DNA of 64,000 bases from an uncultured Anaerobiospirillum sp. Lineage in GTDB: Bacteria > Pseudomonadota > Gammaproteobacteria > Enterobacterales > Succinivibrionaceae. A model generated the notes under the pieces. The model was given only the letters and a program-made list of their open reading frames with translations. It made no database searches and was not told the DNA's origin. Location of the stretch: positions 83,319 to 147,318 of the forward strand of contig CALXNA010000001.1 of assembly GCA_944389615.1 (NCBI GenBank), given 5' to 3'. Below, one piece after another: positions 61,328 through 64,000 of this stretch. A program made the translations under genes and the position numbers. How positions within the stretch are numbered: the stretch's first letter is position 1; each line of letters opens with the position of its first letter.

Positions 61328-62644
61328 TTAGCTGGCGCTGCTTGGCGCTTCGGCCGCGTCTAAGGCGGCCAGATCATCCTTGAGGTCTTGGTTGACCATG
61401 TTGGCCACCGAGGCATCCGACCAGACGTTCTCGCAGGTCTCGATCATGTCAATGATGGCGTAGACCGGCAGGATGATGCCCATGAGCAGCACTGGGACGT
61501 GCATGGAGCTCATCAGCGATAAGGTCAGGAAGTAGCAGCCCATTGGGACGCCCGCGTTGCCGATGGCGGCGATGGTGGCAATCAGGATCCAAGCGATGGT
61601 GGTGCCAATCGAGATCTCGATGCCTGCGTTCTGCATCAGGTACAAGGACGTGATGAGGATGAAGGCCGCACAGCCATTCATGTTGATGGTGGTGCAGATC
61701 GGCAGCACAAAGCGCGAGACCTTAGGGTTGACCTTGCAATTGTCCTCAGCCGAGGCCATGGTAACCGGCAGCGTACCTGCCGACGACTTCGAGAAGAAGG
61801 CGACGACTAAGGCCGGTAACATGCCTTTGGCGACGCGGATTGGGTTTAAGCCGCGGCTGAGCAAGAAGCCGGGCAGTACCACCAGCATCTGGATGAAGTT
61901 GGAGATCAAGACTACGGCAAAGTAGGCGGCAATCGAGCCTAAAATGATGCCATGGCCGAGCTCCGTGACGAGCTTGGCGGTAAAGCCCATGATGCCGATC
62001 GGTAAGATTGCCAAAATCCAGCGGATCATGACAAAGAGGACATCCTGCAGGCCCAAGATGGTGTTGAGCACCGCATCGCGCCGCTCGTTTTTAGGCATGA
62101 TGGCCAAGGCAATACCGACTGCGGCGGAGATCAAGAGCACCGAGAGGACATTGCCTGAGACGAACGGCTGCAAGATGTTGTTAGGTACGACCGCTAAGAT
62201 GTGGTCAAGGTACGAGGTCGACGGCGTGGTCTGCGCGACTTCAACGCCGCCTAAGAGCTCGGACGGCACATTAGCCGGGGCAATGATCCAAAAGAGGATG
62301 GCACCGATACCGGCAGCAGCCACGGTGGTCGATAAGGTGTAGAAGATCGTGCGCGCAAAGAGCTTGCCCGAGCTTGAGTCCTTGCCCAGCTTGGCCAAGG
62401 TCGAGATCAAGGCCAAGGCGATGATCGGCACGGCGATGAACGAGAAGAGGCGCGTAAAGATCGTGGCAATGAAGTCCATGAGCGCGTTGATGCTGGCGTT
62501 ATTGAGCAAGCCAAAGACTACGCCCAAAATCAGACACAGACCGTAAAAGCCGATCGTGAAGAGACGCCGTCTCTTGGGCAGGTGAGCCAGCGTGTTACGC
62601 GCTTGAGTATCGGGATCGAGGTGAGTTTGATTTGGTTCTGTCAT
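61328..62644 (-). CDS. Dicarboxylate/amino acid:cation symporter
   Basis: A DAACS-family inner-membrane symporter of 438 residues with the typical eight-helix plus two re-entrant-loop pattern. Hallmarks: FFSKSSAGTLPVTMASAEDN (Ser-rich loop), ICTTINMNGCAAFILI (NMDGT-type motif, here NMNGC) and GNAGVPMGCYFLT. The family takes up glutamate, aspartate, C4-dicarboxylates or Ser/Thr with sodium or protons; the NMNG variation leaves the substrate open. N-terminal polar leader of about 25 residues and Ala/Ser-rich tail. It stands alone. Confidence 0.9.
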   Translation of the reverse strand: MTEPNQTHLDPDTQARNTLAHLPKRRRLFTIGFYGLCLILGVVFGLLNNASINALMDFIATIFTRLFSFIAVPIIALALISTLAKLGKDSSSGKLFARTIFYTLSTTVAAAGIGAILFWIIAPANVPSELLGGVEVAQTTPSTSYLDHILAVVPNNILQPFVSGNVLSVLLISAAVGIALAIMPKNERRDAVLNTILGLQDVLFVMIRWILAILPIGIMGFTAKLVTELGHGIILGSIAAYFAVVLISNFIQMLVVLPGFLLSRGLNPIRVAKGMLPALVVAFFSKSSAGTLPVTMASAEDNCKVNPKVSRFVLPICTTINMNGCAAFILITSLYLMQNAGIEISIGTTIAWILIATIAAIGNAGVPMGCYFLTLSLMSSMHVPVLLMGIILPVYAIIDMIETCENVWSDASVANMVNQDLKDDLAALDAAEAPSSAS

Positions 62645-63295
62645 GCATCAAACAGAACTCCTACGCGGCCACCATGCCCCAAGAGCGCGCTCTGCGCGGA
62701 AGTCTTGGCAGCCCGTGATGGCAGCCTCAGAGCCCTGTCTCCATTGTTAAGTGACGTAAGCTCACAGCACGGCTGTGAGTTGAGCTTAGCTCCAAAGCTA
62801 GCCTGATAAGCTAGAGCGCTTTAGCTTACCATTTACGGGCCAGCTGCGGCTAATTTGCTGCAAGCTTTGCGCAGATTGGGCCATCATGGCGCCCCCCAAG
62901 GCCCATGATGGGGCTTGCCGCTCTCTGAGCGCGCACCAACCGCCCCAAAGCGCGCCTCTTCGCCACCTGAAGTCGCGTGTGGGCCCCGATGGAGGGCAGG
63001 ACAGCCATAGCCCCATTCTGCCCGGAGCGTGGGACGGCAAGCGCAGCTGCAGCCCGTATGGCCGCAATGTTTAGTAGTCCGTGCCCCGAGCGCAAACCAA
63101 GTTGGCCCCAACTTCTTCGCCTTAGAGGCCTTACAGCCTGCAAGGAGTTTGGAAGCGACGTCAGAACTGCGCGCTCCAGACTCGTATTTGGGCATCGTCC
63201 CAGCAGCAAGCATCCCCGCTGGCTGGCACTTGGGCGCATACCCATGACTAAGAGGTGGCCACTTGCTCGGATTCAGCCTGCGCCTAGGTGAACGC
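62645..63295. other. Intergenic region
   Basis: No supported gene in 651 bp. CTCACAGC / GCTGTGAG with a 3-base loop (62761-62779) forms a perfect hairpin near other inverted GCTTAGC-like segments. Open frames on both strands here have no ribosome-binding sites or family signals. Confidence 0.4.
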
Positions 63296-64000
63296 TTAGA
63301 GCACCTTGGTGAGCAAGGCCACCAAATCTTGCACTAAGTAACTGCGGTCAAACGTTTTGGCCTTCTCAGGTGAGGAAACCTGCTGGATTTTATCAATATA
63401 ACGCTCGACATAGTTCTTGAGTTGCTCTTGGCTGCAGGTGTCATTTTGCTCATGCATCATAACAACATACGCTTGCAGACCACGAGCCAACATAGCAGAA
63501 TCCAAGGTGACTACATTATCAGCGCTGTCAGCAAGCTGTTGAGCAACGTTAAAAGCCATGAAAAGATCAGTCTTGTCAAGCGAAGGGTTAGTTTTAACCT
63601 CACTCTGATGCTTGCTCGCTGTACCAGCGCAGGCTGCAGCAGAGGCCTCTCCCTCACCTGATGGAGTGGCCCCAGCATTCTCGCTTTTAACTGGAGTGAC
63701 CTCGCCTGAGGTAGCAGGATGGCTCTCATCACGAGCAACGTCTTGCTTGGCTGTGCCACGCTTGACCGACTTTTTCCTCTTCTTCGGCTTCTCACCAGCA
63801 TCATCGGCGGCAGCCTGGCTCGCTGCGCTCTCTTCAAGCGGCAGTGGTACCACCCAACCTTCACCCAGCAGCGGATCTTGCTTGAGCTTAGCCTTATCCA
63901 AGGATAGCAACCGCCAGTAGACTATCTGGCGCTCCTTATCTGAAATCACCCAAACGGCAGCATTGCGCTCTTTGTATGGCGGCCTCTGCAGCGCAGCTGA
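63296..64000 (-). CDS. Unknown protein, 5' end beyond the window
   Basis: The minus-strand frame is open from the window edge to its stop at 63296-63298. An in-frame GTG at 63949 could start a 217-residue protein, but the frame continues upstream with similar composition (ALQRPPYKERNAAVWVISDK), so the gene probably begins outside. A basic, Lys-rich segment (EKPKKRKKSVKRGTAKQ) lies near residues 52-70 counted from that GTG, then a Ser/Ala/Glu-rich linker, and a helical C-terminal domain of about 90 residues (LFMAFNVAQQLADSADNVVT; QLKNYVERYIDKIQ). I do not recognise a family. Confidence 0.7.
   Translation of the reverse strand, partial: SAALQRPPYKERNAAVWVISDKERQIVYWRLLSLDKAKLKQDPLLGEGWVVPLPLEESAASQAAADDAGEKPKKRKKSVKRGTAKQDVARDESHPATSGEVTPVKSENAGATPSGEGEASAAACAGTASKHQSEVKTNPSLDKTDLFMAFNVAQQLADSADNVVTLDSAMLARGLQAYVVMMHEQNDTCSQEQLKNYVERYIDKIQQVSSPEKAKTFDRSYLVQDLVALLTKVL

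Overview
The window is GC-rich, densely coded chromosomal DNA from a Gram-negative proteobacterium: it has an outer-membrane porin, lipoprotein and Sec signals, and close relatives of gammaproteobacterial SpeA, SpeB, NagE, IlvE, UvrC, Ndh and DnaX. An anaerobic or microaerophilic gammaproteobacterium of the Succinivibrionaceae/Aeromonadales kind would fit, but that placement is inference. Many conserved proteins carry long Ala/Pro/Glu/Lys-rich additions that are absent from the family norm. I saw no tRNA, rRNA, CRISPR array, prophage or intact insertion sequence.

Layout. 0.5-6.9 kb: an unrecognised lysine/alanine-rich protein, then two overlapping PAS-GGDEF proteins. 6.9-17.1 kb (minus strand): one tightly packed ten-gene operon. 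It starts with an exported DUF362 protein, continues with a YraQ-like permease and a five-gene nickel/peptide-type ABC importer, and ends with larB, larC and larE, which make the nickel-pincer nucleotide (NPN) cofactor. A second, cytoplasmic DUF362 gene is divergent at 17.4 kb. No larA is present. Both DUF362 proteins carry a His-x9-Lys-x15-His pattern with the same spacing as the LarA residues that hold NPN and nickel. This is the best candidate for an undescribed system in the window.

18.5-28.4 kb: ilvD, ilvE, a BASS-family carrier, a 1.4-kb stretch without a convincing gene, a NagE-like PTS IICB and an enlarged uvrC. 28.5-34.6 kb is a decaying accessory region: a C-terminal panD remnant, the right end of an IS200/IS605 element with an omega-RNA-like scaffold but no tnpB, a truncated acetyltransferase, an adenylation enzyme/ACP/KAS III-like set, and a duplicated, frameshifted hexapeptide acetyltransferase with AT-rich flanks.

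34.6-50.3 kb: a DUF2057 protein, a porin, gph, speB-speA (arginine to putrescine through agmatine), apt, dnaX, an NDH-2 with a long tail and a degenerate EAL-HDOD protein. In dnaX a standard A_AAA_AAG slippery heptamer is followed at once by a stop codon. Frame 0 therefore gives a 379-residue gamma-like protein, and only a -1 shift gives tau, here about 1574 residues.

50.5-64 kb: an orphan PotF-like binding protein, a signalling set (REC-HD-GYP protein, HPt protein and large hybrid kinase, separately spaced on one strand), an orphan ParA with an upstream 24-bp tandem repeat, an MFS carrier, a dicarboxylate/amino-acid symporter and a partial unknown gene running off the end. Two cyclases, one HD-GYP protein and one EAL-HDOD protein make cyclic-di-GMP signalling a recurring theme.
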